DNA from: Thermohalobaculum sediminis
Lineage (GTDB): Bacteria > Pseudomonadota > Alphaproteobacteria > Rhodobacterales > Rhodobacteraceae
NCBI RefSeq assembly: GCF_023487995.1
Contig: NZ_JAMFKN010000001.1
Span: forward strand, 62,001-126,000
Reading direction: 5' to 3'
DNA: 64,000 nucleotides
The notes under the pieces were generated by a model that saw only the letters and a list, made by a program, of their open reading frames with translations, did no database searches and was not told where the DNA came from. Shown here in pieces: positions 45,892-54,509 of the stretch. The stretch's first letter is position 1, and each line of letters starts with the position of its first letter. The position numbers and the translations under genes are program-made.

Positions 45892-46016
45892 CGCCGAGCC
45901 GGCCGCTCCGCGCGCGTCCGCCGGGCCGGCTGAATGGCCCGGGGCGCGCGCCTCCGCAGGCGCGCGCCCCGATGCCGATCTTTCGTCGTCCCTCCAGCGA
46001 GGGAAGCGCTGCGCCG

Positions 46017-46631
46017 TCAGCCGCCGGCCTTCGCCAGCCGCTCGGCCACGTTCTCCCAGTTCACCAGGTTGTCGAGGAAGTTCGAGAGATACGCCGGGCG
46101 CTTGTTGCGGTAGTCGATGTAGTAGCTGTGCTCCCACACGTCGCAGCCCAGCAGCGCGGCCTGCCCGAAGCAGAGCGGGTTCACGCCATTCTCGGTCTTG
46201 GTGACCTTCAGCGAGCCGTCGGCCTCGCGGACCAGCCAGCACCAGCCCGAGCCGAACTGGCCCGCGCCCGCCGCGGCGAAATCGTCCTTGAACTTCTGGA
46301 CCGAGCCGAAGGCATCCGCGATCCGCTTCTCGAGCGCGCCGGGGATGCCGGTGCGGGTCGGGCCCATCATCTCCCAGAACTGGTTGTGGTTCCAGTGCTG
46401 CGAGGCGTTGTTGAAGATGCCCGACTGCGCGACGGCACCTTTCTGATAGGTGCCCTTGACGATGTCCTCGAGCGACTTGCCTTCCCACTCGGTGCCGGCG
46501 ATCAGCTTGTTGCCGTTGTCGACATAGGCCTTGTGGTGCAGGTCGTGGTGATACTCCAGCGTCTCCTTCGACATCCCGAAGGGCGCGAGTGCGTCATGGG
46601 CATAGGGAAGGTCGGGCAGGGTGAAAGCCAT
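46017..46631 (-). CDS. sodB: Superoxide dismutase, Fe type
   Basis: The 204-residue enzyme converts superoxide to oxygen and peroxide. Metal ligands are visible: His in LEYHHDLHH (about residue 27), His in SQHWNHNQFW, and Asp and His in DVWEHSYYIDY. The Gln next to the second histidine region (NNASQHWNH) is the position typical of Fe enzymes, whereas Mn enzymes usually have Gly there. FGSGWCWLV is also Fe-like. ATG 46631 gives the standard MAFTLPDLPYAHDAL start. It is monocistronic; the 180 bp upstream should hold its promoter. Confidence 0.95.
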   Translation of the reverse strand: MAFTLPDLPYAHDALAPFGMSKETLEYHHDLHHKAYVDNGNKLIAGTEWEGKSLEDIVKGTYQKGAVAQSGIFNNASQHWNHNQFWEMMGPTRTGIPGALEKRIADAFGSVQKFKDDFAAAGAGQFGSGWCWLVREADGSLKVTKTENGVNPLCFGQAALLGCDVWEHSYYIDYRNKRPAYLSNFLDNLVNWENVAERLAKAGG

Positions 46632-46813
46632 GGGGGTCCCCTCTCTGTCGGGTCTCGGAAATCCTTGGGGGCGTTCGCGCCCCTCGCGGCGGAATATATG
46701 CCCTTGCCGCGCGGATGAAAGGGAATTCGGCGCAACCCGCATGCCCTTCCGCCGGTCTTCAATTGCGTTGAAGACGTCGGCGCATCGGGTCCACATGGAC
46801 GCCGCGCGCCCGC

Positions 46814-47182
46814 TCAGCCGATGGGAAGGAGCATCGCCGCGATCCGCCTGTCCTCGGCCAGCAAGACGTTGTAGGTGCGGCAGGCCGAGGGGGTCGACAT
46901 GACCTCGACACCGATCCCCGCCGCCTCGAAGGCCTCGCGCAGCGCGCGCGGCAGGGGCGCGATCTCGGGGCCCTGCCCCACCAGCACCATGTCGATCCCG
47001 GCGGCTGCCGCCAGAAGCGACGCGATCGCGGCCTCGGACAGCGCGCCTCCGGGCATCGGCAGCAGGCCGCCCGGCAGCAGGATCAGCGCGCCCTCATGCC
47101 AGACCCCGCCGACGCGGAAACCGCCGGGCCCGTAGGTGTCGATCGGGCGCTGCCCGGCGAAGGTGATCTCGTTCATGCGCAT
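46814..47182 (-). CDS. Mth938-like domain protein (DUF498)
   Basis: The 122-residue protein matches the Mth938/NDUFAF3-like family: ITFAGQRPIDTYGPGGFRVGG at the start, a central DMVLVGQGPEIAPLPRALR and a C-terminal STPSACRTYNVLLAEDRRIAAMLL. The family has a beta/alpha fold and is commonly found after secDF in alphaproteobacteria. Its mitochondrial relative assists complex I assembly. The biochemical role in bacteria is not settled. Two start codons (47182 and 47176) are equally possible. It follows secDF by 78 bp. Confidence 0.85.
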   Translation of the reverse strand: MRMNEITFAGQRPIDTYGPGGFRVGGVWHEGALILLPGGLLPMPGGALSEAAIASLLAAAAGIDMVLVGQGPEIAPLPRALREAFEAAGIGVEVMSTPSACRTYNVLLAEDRRIAAMLLPIG

Positions 47183-47260
47183 GGGCCGAGTGATGCGGCC
47201 TCGCACCGCCGAGGTCAAGGCCCGGGCCAGCCATCGCGGCACCGGGCCGTGGCCGGGCCC

Positions 47261-49822
47261 TCAGCCCTCGGCGCTGCCGAACTGCACGCCCGCCTTCTGC
47301 GGGTCCTCCTCGGTCCAGTCGCGCTTGACCTTGAAGAGCATCAGCAGCGCCCCCGCCACGAAGATCGACGAATAGGTGCCGACCACGATCCCCCAGATCA
47401 TCGCGAAGGTGAAGCCCTGGATCACCTGCGGCCCCAGCAGGAACATCGCGATCAGCGCGACCAGCGTGGTGAGCGAGGTCATCAATGTGCGCGAAAGCGT
47501 CTCGTTGACCGAGAGGTCGAGCAGCTCCGCGATCTCCATCTTCTTGTATTTTCGCAGGTTCTCGCGCACGCGGTCATAGACCACCACGGTGTCGTTGAGC
47601 GAATATCCGACGATGGCCAGCAAGGCCGCGATGATCGAGAGGTTGAACTCGATCCCCACGAGCGCAAAGACGCCGATCGTCAGCGCCACGTCATGGACCA
47701 GCGCGACGACTGCGCCGAGGCCGAACTGCCACTCGAAGCGCAACCAGATGTAGATCAGCACCGCCGCGACCGCGAGCCCTACCGCCGAGATACCGGCCCA
47801 CAGCAGCTCGCCCGAGACCTTCGGGCCCACCACCTCGACGCGCCGGATCTCGCCGCCCTCGAAGGCCGCTGTCAGGGTCTTGCCAACCGCGTCGGCGGCC
47901 GCCATGCGCTCGTCGCCATCGGTGCCCTGCGCCTCGACCCGGACGAGCACGTCGCGCTCCGAGCCGAAGCTCTGGACCTGCACGTCGCCGAGCCCCAGGC
48001 TCGAGACCTCGGACCGGATGGCGCCGAGGTCGGCCTCCTGCGCCGTGCGGAACTCGATCATCGTGCCGCCACGGAAGTCGATGCCGTAGTTGAGCCCCAT
48101 GACTCCCAGCAGCACGATCGAGGCCACGACGCCCGCGATCGACACGCCGAAGCACGCCTTGCGGATTTTCATGAAGGCCAGATGCGTCTCGTCCGGCACC
48201 AGCCGGAAGCGCTCGACCGTCAGGGTCTTGGGTCGCGCGCGGTCCAGCCAGATCGAAATCATCAGCCGCGTAAGCAGAACGGCGGTGAAGACCGAGGTCA
48301 CGATGCCGATGCCCAAGGTCACTGCGAAGCCCTTCACCGGCCCCGAGCCGATCGAGAACAGAATTATCGCCGCGATGAGCGTGGTGATGTTGGCGTCGAT
48401 GATGGCCGAGAACGCCTCGGAATACCCCTTCTCGATGGCCCGGCTCACGCCCTTCGAGCGGCGCAGCTCCTCGCGGATTCGCTCGAAGATCAGCACGTTC
48501 GCGTCCACCGCCATGCCGATGGTGAGCACGATGCCCGCGATGCCGGGCAGCGTCAGCGTCGCCCCGATGGCCGACAGCACGCCCATGATGAGCGCCACGT
48601 TGACCACCAGCGCGATGCAGGCAAAGACGCCGAACAGCCGGTAGACAACCAGCATGAAGCCGATCACCGAGGCGAAGGCCAGCGCAGTGGCGATCTCGCC
48701 CTTGGCGATCGAATCGGCGCCGAGATCCGGTCCGACCGTGCGCTGCTCGAGCACCTTGATCGAGGCCGGCAGCGCGCCCGCGCGCAGCAGGATCGACAGC
48801 TCGGTCGCGCTCTCGACGGTGAAATTGCCCTCGATGAAGCCCGACCCGCCCAGGATCGGCGACTGGATGCGCGGGGCGGTGATCACCTCGTCATCGAGCA
48901 CTATGGCGAAGAGCTGGCCGACATTCGCGGCCGTGTAGTTCCCGAAGATGCGCGCGCCGCCCGAATCGAAGCGGAAATTGACAACCGGCAGGCCGGTGTC
49001 GGGGTGGAAGCCAAGCTGGCTGTCGACGAGCTGGTCGCCGGTCAGGATGGCGCGGCGCTCCAGCAGGAGCGGCTCGCCGGTGTCCGCATCCTGCAGCACG
49101 ATCTCGCCCGGCCCCGGCGTCTTCTGCGCCTCGGCGCCGACACCCTTCACCTGGTGGAAGGTCAGCTTCGCGGTGCGCCCGATCAGGCCCAGAAGCTCTT
49201 CGGCCGAGCCGATGCCCGGCACCTGGATCAGGATGCGGTCCTCACCCTGGCGCTGGATGGTGGGCTCGCGCGTGCCGCTCTCGTCGATGCGGCGGCGCAC
49301 GATCTCCAGCGACTGCGCCATCGTGCGCTCGTTCATCGCCGCGATCGCGGCCTCGGTCAGCCCGATGCGCAGCGTCTGGTCGCCGGTCTCGGTCACTTCG
49401 AGGTCCGAGCCCGCCGCCATCCCCGGCAAGCCGGTGCCCAGGAAGCCCGTCACCGGCTGTGCCAGGGCCCGAAGCGCCTCGGTGGCGCGGGCCATGTCCT
49501 CGGCATTGGTGATGCGGACCGTGACATGGTCCTCGGCCGCCCTCAGCCCGGTGAAGCGGCGGACTTCCGCATCGACCAGCGCCGTGCGCACGTCGGCGCG
49601 CAGGCTCTCCATCCGCTCGGCCTCGACCTCGGCGACCTGCACCTCGACCAGCAGATGCGCGCCGCCGCGCAGGTCCAGCCCCAGGTTGACCGAATCCTTC
49701 GGCAGCCAGTCCGGCAGGGTCGCGCGCGTCTGCTCGGTCAGCAGGTTCGGCGCGGCGAACAGGATACCGAGCGCGCAAAGCCCGATGATCGCGATCTTTT
49801 TCCAGAACGGGAAGTAGAGCAT
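47261..49822 (-). CDS. secDF: Protein translocase subunit SecDF (fused)
   Basis: The 853-residue protein carries both SecD and SecF in one chain. The SecD part (about residues 1-530) shows the first helix, LGLDLRGGAHLLVEV and the membrane block GIVLTIGMAVDANVLIFERIREEL. The SecF part (from about residue 555) shows NYGIDFRGGTMIEFR and the YSLNDTVVVYDRVRENL block. SecDF uses the proton gradient to pull exported proteins across the inner membrane with SecYEG. It lies downstream of yajC on the same strand with 69 bp between. The fusion replaces separate secD and secF genes. Confidence 0.96.
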   Translation of the reverse strand: MLYFPFWKKIAIIGLCALGILFAAPNLLTEQTRATLPDWLPKDSVNLGLDLRGGAHLLVEVQVAEVEAERMESLRADVRTALVDAEVRRFTGLRAAEDHVTVRITNAEDMARATEALRALAQPVTGFLGTGLPGMAAGSDLEVTETGDQTLRIGLTEAAIAAMNERTMAQSLEIVRRRIDESGTREPTIQRQGEDRILIQVPGIGSAEELLGLIGRTAKLTFHQVKGVGAEAQKTPGPGEIVLQDADTGEPLLLERRAILTGDQLVDSQLGFHPDTGLPVVNFRFDSGGARIFGNYTAANVGQLFAIVLDDEVITAPRIQSPILGGSGFIEGNFTVESATELSILLRAGALPASIKVLEQRTVGPDLGADSIAKGEIATALAFASVIGFMLVVYRLFGVFACIALVVNVALIMGVLSAIGATLTLPGIAGIVLTIGMAVDANVLIFERIREELRRSKGVSRAIEKGYSEAFSAIIDANITTLIAAIILFSIGSGPVKGFAVTLGIGIVTSVFTAVLLTRLMISIWLDRARPKTLTVERFRLVPDETHLAFMKIRKACFGVSIAGVVASIVLLGVMGLNYGIDFRGGTMIEFRTAQEADLGAIRSEVSSLGLGDVQVQSFGSERDVLVRVEAQGTDGDERMAAADAVGKTLTAAFEGGEIRRVEVVGPKVSGELLWAGISAVGLAVAAVLIYIWLRFEWQFGLGAVVALVHDVALTIGVFALVGIEFNLSIIAALLAIVGYSLNDTVVVYDRVRENLRKYKKMEIAELLDLSVNETLSRTLMTSLTTLVALIAMFLLGPQVIQGFTFAMIWGIVVGTYSSIFVAGALLMLFKVKRDWTEEDPQKAGVQFGSAEG

Positions 49823-49891
49823 TTGGCGCGGCCTTCCGGGGGCTTCGGGCTCGGGGGGCCGGACCGCGACCGGCCCCGCCTCCCGCAGGGC

Positions 49892-50224
49892 TCAGGCGTC
49901 GTTCGCGGGCTCGGTCTTCGACAGGACCTGCGCGATGGTCGACTTGACGACGCGGATCTTGACGCCCTCGGCAATCTCGACCTCGGCCTCGTCGTCCTCG
50001 CGCACGCGGGTGACCTTGCCGAGGATCCCGCCTGCCAGCATCACCTGGTCGCCCCGGCGCAGGGCCTCGACCATCGAGCGGTGCTCCTTGGCGCGCTTCT
50101 GCTGCGGGCGGATCAGCAGGAAGTAGAAGATCACGAAGATCAGCACGAGCGGCAGCAGCGAGGTGATGAAGCTCGCTTCTCCGCCGGCTCCGGCGGCCTG
50201 GGCGTAGGCGGGGGTCGCGAACAT
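49892..50224 (-). CDS. yajC: Sec translocon accessory protein YajC
   Basis: The 110-residue protein has one membrane helix (LLPLVLIFVIFYFLLI) followed by RPQQKRAKEHRSMVEALRRGDQV and the GGILGKVTRV segment diagnostic of YajC. The ATG at 50224 gives a normal length; the frame is open upstream without support. YajC forms a complex with SecDF, its downstream neighbour. The 309-bp region before it contains an FnrL-type site, but that site faces and is nearer the plus-strand microprotein. Confidence 0.94.
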   Translation of the reverse strand: MFATPAYAQAAGAGGEASFITSLLPLVLIFVIFYFLLIRPQQKRAKEHRSMVEALRRGDQVMLAGGILGKVTRVREDDEAEVEIAEGVKIRVVKSTIAQVLSKTEPANDA

Positions 50225-50403
50225 GCGGGCTCCTTTCGTGACAACTGGTTCTGGCGTGCCACGATGGTCGCGGCCGCAGGCAGGGGCGATATATACGCCG
50301 CCCCCCCGGCTTGCAAGCAAGCCACGGCGCGCCGGGCGCGGCGGTGCTGCAGCTTCGGCTCTGCGCCAAGGGCTTTCGCAGGCGCAGCATCTTTTCGCAC
50401 TTG

Positions 50404-50430
50404 CAATATTTTTTGGCTTGAGGAATATTG
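50404..50430. repeat. A+T-rich inverted repeat CAATATT...AATATTG
   Basis: CAATATT (50404-50410) and AATATTG (50424-50430) are exact inverted repeats separated by 13 bp that include a TTTTTT run. Such sequence is unusual in this GC-rich genome. It ends 20 bp before the FnrL box, so it may be a second regulator site, a UP-like element or the end of an unseen transcript. Confidence 0.45.
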
Positions 50431-50450
50431 TTGCGCAGGGGCGGCCGAGG

Positions 50451-50464
50451 TTGACACAAATCAA
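50451..50464 (+). promoter_or_regulatory. FnrL/FNR-type binding site
   Basis: TTGACACAAATCAA matches the Rhodobacter FnrL consensus TTGAY-N4-RTCAA at every defined position. It is centred about 76 bp before the microprotein start, which allows a class II activation layout with the transcript starting near 50499. FnrL activates many genes under low oxygen in this group. The match is visible in sequence; the regulation is inferred. Confidence 0.7.
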
Positions 50465-50533
50465 TGTAAGCCGGCTCTGGCACGGTCATCGTGCTCAAGG
50501 ACAACGAAAAAACGATTGCCTGGGAGAGAACGC

Positions 50534-50614
50534 ATGCTCGATGTCATGTATTATGGCGCAGCCGCGCTGGGCATCACGCTGTATGCAGCGGTGATGGCGA
50601 TCGCCTTCGTCTGA
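50534..50614 (+). CDS. 26-residue membrane microprotein downstream of an FnrL box
   Basis: The ORF runs from ATG 50534 to TGA and has GGGAG 7 bp upstream. The peptide starts MLDVMYYGAAALG and continues as an uninterrupted hydrophobic helix with one Thr and a second Tyr, ending in Val. It has no charge except Asp3, which predicts one membrane span with an outside or inside N-terminus. The size recalls small subunits of terminal oxidases such as CydX or CcoQ/M-type proteins, but no family is recognised. The FnrL box suggests low-oxygen expression. It is too short for most gene finders. Confidence 0.65.
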   Translation: MLDVMYYGAAALGITLYAAVMAIAFV

Positions 50615-50785
50615 CGCCGGGCCAACCGGCCCCGACGGGATCCGACTGCCGGCGCGGCGCCTTCAAGCGATCCGCGCCGGGCTTGTCACCCGCCCCGCGG
50701 GTCCCGCCGGACCCCTCGCCACGTGCTGGAAAACCTCTGCCGGATCGGCTATGCCGCGCGCGTCCGATCCCGAAGGAGCAGCCCC

Positions 50786-52078
50786 ATGCACGACATCCGC
50801 GCCATTCGCGACAACCCGGCCGCCTTCGACGCCGCGCTCGCCCGCCGCGGGATGTCGCCCGTCTCGCCACAGATCCTCGCCATCGACGAGGCACGCCGCG
50901 CGAAGATCACCGCCGCCGAGGCCGCGCTGGCCGCGCGAAATACGGCCTCCCGGGACGTGGGCAAGGCCAGGGCCGGCGGCGACGAGGCGGAGTTCGAGCG
51001 CCTGCGCGCCCTGATGGCCGATAAGAAGGACGAGATCGCCCGCCTCGAGGCCGAAGCGAAGGCCGAGGACGACCGGCTGAACGGCCTGCTGATGACCCTC
51101 CCCAACCTGCCGCTCGACAGCGTGCCCGACGGCCCCGACGAGACCGCCAATGTCGAGCTGCGCCGCTGGGGCACCCCCCGCGCCTTCGACTTCGCACCGC
51201 GCGAGCATTACGAGCTGGGCGAGGCGATGGGGCTGATGGATTTCGAGCTTGCCGCCAAACTCTCGGGCGCCCGCTTCGTCACGCTCAAGGGCGCGCTGAT
51301 CCGGCTGCACCGCGCGCTCGCGCAGTTCATGCTCGACACCCATGTCGACGAGAACGGGCTGACCGAGGTCTGGACCCCCGTGCTGGTCAAGGACGAGGCG
51401 ATGATCGGCACCGGCCAGTTGCCGAAATTCGCCGAGGACAGCTACCAGACCACCAATGGCTGGTGGCTGATCCCGACCGCCGAGGTGACGCTGACCAACA
51501 TCGCGGCGGGCGAGATCCTCGACGCGGCCGCCCTGCCCCTGCGCTTTACCGCCTGGACCCAGTGCTTCCGCTCCGAGGCCGGCAGCGCCGGCAAGGACAC
51601 CCGCGGCATGCTGCGCCAGCACCAGTTCGAGAAGGTCGAGATGGTCTCGATCACCACGCCCGAGGACGCGCTCTCCGAGCACGAGCGCATGACCCGCTGC
51701 GCCGAGGGAATTCTCGAACGCCTCGGCCTGCCCTACCGCACCGTGGTGCTCTGCACCGGCGACATGGGCTTCGGCGCCCGGCGCACGCATGACATCGAGG
51801 TCTGGCTGCCGGGACAGAACACCTACCGCGAGATCAGCTCCTGCTCGGTCTGCGGCGACTTCCAGGCCCGGCGCATGAACGCCCGCTTCCGCCGCGAAGG
51901 CGAAAAGCGCCCCGACTTCGTGCACACCCTGAACGGCTCGGGCCTCGCGGTGGGGCGCACGCTGATCGCGGTCATGGAGAACGGCCAGCAGGCGGATGGC
52001 TCGATCGTGATCCCCGAGGTGTTGCGCCCCTACATGAAAGGCGCAAGCCGGATCGCGGCGGACGGCATGCTGAGCTGA
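50786..52078 (+). CDS. serS: Serine-tRNA ligase
   Basis: The 430-residue class II synthetase charges tRNA-Ser and tRNA-Sec. The N-terminal coiled-coil arm ([20 protein letters not shown] to about residue 110, with [17 protein letters not shown]) binds the tRNA long arm. The catalytic core has motif 2 [23 protein letters not shown] and motif 3 [21 protein letters not shown] 50786 has AAGGAG upstream at good spacing; an in-frame upstream codon has no such site. In related genomes serS, surE and pcm are commonly adjacent; here a GNAT gene lies between serS and surE. Confidence 0.96.
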   Translation: MHDIRAIRDNPAAFDAALARRGMSPVSPQILAIDEARRAKITAAEAALAARNTASRDVGKARAGGDEAEFERLRALMADKKDEIARLEAEAKAEDDRLNGLLMTLPNLPLDSVPDGPDETANVELRRWGTPRAFDFAPREHYELGEAMGLMDFELAAKLSGARFVTLKGALIRLHRALAQFMLDTHVDENGLTEVWTPVLVKDEAMIGTGQLPKFAEDSYQTTNGWWLIPTAEVTLTNIAAGEILDAAALPLRFTAWTQCFRSEAGSAGKDTRGMLRQHQFEKVEMVSITTPEDALSEHERMTRCAEGILERLGLPYRTVVLCTGDMGFGARRTHDIEVWLPGQNTYREISSCSVCGDFQARRMNARFRREGEKRPDFVHTLNGSGLAVGRTLIAVMENGQQADGSIVIPEVLRPYMKGASRIAADGMLS

Positions 52079-52160
52079 AGGGGCAGGCTCCGCACCATCA
52101 CGCAGCGTCGTCGGCGGTGCGCAATTGCTGACCCGTTACATTACGCGGTGAAATGACTGC

Positions 52161-52673
52161 TCATGCGTCGAGCGGGTCACGCCTGATACGACCCATCATG
52201 GTGGCATCGCAAAATCCTCCGTCCACCACGACGAAGTCCCGCATGACACCCTCTCTGACGAAGCCGTGACGCTCATAGAGCGCCACGGCCTTCGGGTTCC
52301 CCTCCCAGCAGAAGAGGCCGACACGACGCAACCGCAGCCAATTGTCGGCAACTTCAAGCATCGCGGCCATCAAGGCGTCACCCACACCACGCCCGCGAAA
52401 TCTCTGATGAGTCGTGATCATGTTGATCTCGCCGGCATGCCGGTGGCGAGCCCAGTCGGGAAACGTCTGCAGTTCGGCATAGCCCGCGACCTCATCCTCG
52501 ATCACCGCCACGAGCTTGAGCATCGCGGGATCATATCCGATCCGCTTCGACAGCTCCTCGGACGCCTGAAACGGGAGGCGCGTGGTACCGCGCACGACAT
52601 GAGGCGACTGGAAGATCTCGCGGATGACCTCGGCATCGCGGGCCTCGACATGGCGCACCGAAACTTCACTCAT
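52161..52673 (-). CDS. GNAT N-acetyltransferase, YhhY-like
   Basis: The 170-residue protein begins SEVSVRHVEARDAEVIREIF and contains the acetyl-CoA loop HQRFRGRGVGDALMAAMLE near residue 95. It ends with NPKAVALYERHGFVREGVMRDFVVVDGGFCDATMMGRI. The order of motifs is very similar to E. coli YhhY (AaaT), which acetylates some amino acids. ATG 52673 follows GGAGGG at good spacing. Codon use is less GC-biased than in serS and surE, and it is on the opposite strand between them. Recent acquisition is inferred. Confidence 0.85.
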   Translation of the reverse strand: MSEVSVRHVEARDAEVIREIFQSPHVVRGTTRLPFQASEELSKRIGYDPAMLKLVAVIEDEVAGYAELQTFPDWARHRHAGEINMITTHQRFRGRGVGDALMAAMLEVADNWLRLRRVGLFCWEGNPKAVALYERHGFVREGVMRDFVVVDGGFCDATMMGRIRRDPLDA

Positions 52674-52915
52674 GCCTCGCCCTCCAAAAGCGACCATGCC
52701 GCCCTCGCCCAGCATGCACGACGGCTCTCCAGGTCGCGGCTCTGTTGCAGGGTCGTGCAATGACGCTCTGGCGATGGCCGCGAGGTTGTTGAGTGTCACG
52801 CAGCGCGCGCACGAGTTCAACCCGTGGTGCCCTCGCCCCCTCAAATCCGCCATGGACGCCGCCCCGCCCCGCCCCTAAAACCCCGGCAGGTGCGGCGGAA
52901 GGCGGGGAAGCGGGC

Positions 52916-53713
52916 ATGCGGATTCTCATCACCAACGACGACGGCATCAACGCGCCGGGCCTCGCGCTGGCCGAGGCCATCGCCGCCGAGGTGGCCGGCC
53001 CCTCCGGCGAGATCTGGGTCGTCGCGCCTGACAACGAGAGATCTGGGGCGAGCCACGCGATCTCCTACACCTCGCCCACGCGGATGACCCGGCTCGGGCC
53101 GCGGCGCTTTTCGGTCGATGGCTACCCGGCCGACTGCGCGCTGGTCGGCCTGCACGGCGTGATGAAGGAGGCGCCGCCCGACCTTGTGATCTCGGGCGTC
53201 AACCGCGGCCACAACGTCGCCGAGGACCTCGTCTATTCCGGCACGGTGGGCGCGGCGATGGAGGCGGCGCTGGCCGGCCGGCCCGCCATCGCCATGAGCC
53301 AGTTCTTCCGCAACTGGGAGGGCGCGCCCGATGACATCTGGGATCCTGCCCGCACCCATGGGGCCGAAGCGGTCCGCCGCGTGCTGGCCATGCCGCAGCG
53401 CCGCGGCGTGTTCTACAACGTGAACTTCCCCGCCGTGCGGCCCGAGGCGGTCAGGGGCCTCACCGTCTGCCCGCACGGGATCCGGACCGAGGCGACCTTC
53501 AACGTCGTCCCCTACACGGCACCGAACGGGCGCGAGTTCCAGTTCCTGCGCCACACCACCGCGAACGCTTCGGCGCCCGAGGGGACCGACGCGCGGCTCT
53601 GCCTCGAGGGCTGGATCACGGTGACGCCCATCCTGCCGCAGATGACCGCGCACGACCTGATCGAGGAAGCCCGCGCCACGCTGGCCGCTGACAGGCGCCC
53701 CGCTTCGGTCTAG
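52916..53713 (+). CDS. surE: 5'/3'-nucleotidase SurE
   Basis: The 265-residue phosphatase has the metal-binding start [16 protein letters not shown] with the two Asp ligands, [16 protein letters not shown], and the [26 protein letters not shown] block with the Asn ligand. SurE dephosphorylates nucleoside monophosphates and helps stationary-phase survival together with Pcm, encoded next. ATG 52916 gives the canonical start; upstream codons in frame have no ribosome-binding site. Confidence 0.96.
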   Translation: MRILITNDDGINAPGLALAEAIAAEVAGPSGEIWVVAPDNERSGASHAISYTSPTRMTRLGPRRFSVDGYPADCALVGLHGVMKEAPPDLVISGVNRGHNVAEDLVYSGTVGAAMEAALAGRPAIAMSQFFRNWEGAPDDIWDPARTHGAEAVRRVLAMPQRRGVFYNVNFPAVRPEAVRGLTVCPHGIRTEATFNVVPYTAPNGREFQFLRHTTANASAPEGTDARLCLEGWITVTPILPQMTAHDLIEEARATLAADRRPASV

Positions 53714-53754
53714 GCTCGGGCCACGTGTCGCTTTCCCTCAACCCGGAGTTTGCG

Positions 53755-54411
53755 ATGGAGCCGGATGCCCGGGCCGAGAGCCTGATGCGCCTGATGCTGA
53801 GCCTGCGGCAGGCGGGCGTCACCGACAAGCGCGTGCTGACCGCGATGGAGTCGGTGCCGCGGGACGTGTTCGTCGACCGCGCCTTCAAGGACCGCGCGTG
53901 GGAGGACCGGCCGTTGCCGATTGCCTGCGGGCAGACCATCTCGCAGCCCTCGATCGTCGCCGTGATGACCGAGGCGCTGAACGTCACGCCGCGCTGCAAG
54001 GTGCTCGAGATCGGCGCGGGCTCGGGCTACCAGACCGCGATCCTCGCCCGCCTCGCGCGCCGGGTCTACGCGATCGAGCGCCACCGCCCGCTGGTTCGGC
54101 TGGCGCGCGAGCGGCTCGAGACGCTGGGCATCACCAATGTCACCATCCGCACCGGCGACGGCACCCGCGGCTGGCCCGAGCAGGCGCCCTTCGACCGCAT
54201 CCTGATCGCCGCCGCCGCCGATGATGCGCCGCGCATGCTGTTGGAACAATTGCGTCCCGGTGGCATAATGGTTTTGCCCGTCGGGCAGTCGGACGAGGTG
54301 CAGCAGCTGATCCGGATCGAGAAGACCGACGAAGGTCTCGACTACAAGGTCCTGACGGATGTGCTCTTCGTGCCGCTGATCGAGGGGATGCCCGAGGAGA
54401 ACGGCCCCTGA
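53755..54411 (+). CDS. pcm: Protein-L-isoaspartate O-methyltransferase
   Basis: The 218-residue enzyme repairs isoaspartyl residues in aged proteins using SAM. The SAM loop is [19 protein letters not shown]. The family blocks [40 protein letters not shown] and [21 protein letters not shown] are clear. ATG 53755 is preferred because GGAG lies 7 bp upstream; a GTG at 53725 is in frame. It follows surE by 41 bp in an apparent operon. Confidence 0.95.
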   Translation: MEPDARAESLMRLMLSLRQAGVTDKRVLTAMESVPRDVFVDRAFKDRAWEDRPLPIACGQTISQPSIVAVMTEALNVTPRCKVLEIGAGSGYQTAILARLARRVYAIERHRPLVRLARERLETLGITNVTIRTGDGTRGWPEQAPFDRILIAAAADDAPRMLLEQLRPGGIMVLPVGQSDEVQQLIRIEKTDEGLDYKVLTDVLFVPLIEGMPEENGP

Positions 54412-54509
54412 GCAGGCGGGCCGCTGCGGGCGAGGCAGGGACCGGCGCCGGCTTGGGCGCGCGGCCTCTCGACGACGAGAAACGTGACGAGGCAGGAGCG
54501 GAAAGCAGC

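Larger units (their letters stand above)
50225..50533. other. 309-bp divergent intergenic region with A+T-rich island
   Basis: This gap separates yajC from the microprotein. About 50390-50470 is markedly richer in A+T than anything nearby. It holds a 7-bp inverted repeat and an FNR-type box. The part near yajC (50225-50390) is GC-rich and shows no clear signal; it must include the yajC promoter. I see no RNA gene with confidence, though a small RNA from the A+T-rich part cannot be excluded. Confidence 0.5.

Noticed and set aside
47096-50614. An 1172-codon open frame on the plus strand
   Set aside because: It is antisense to Mth938, secDF and yajC, whose motifs are unambiguous. Only its last 27 codons coincide with the supported microprotein.
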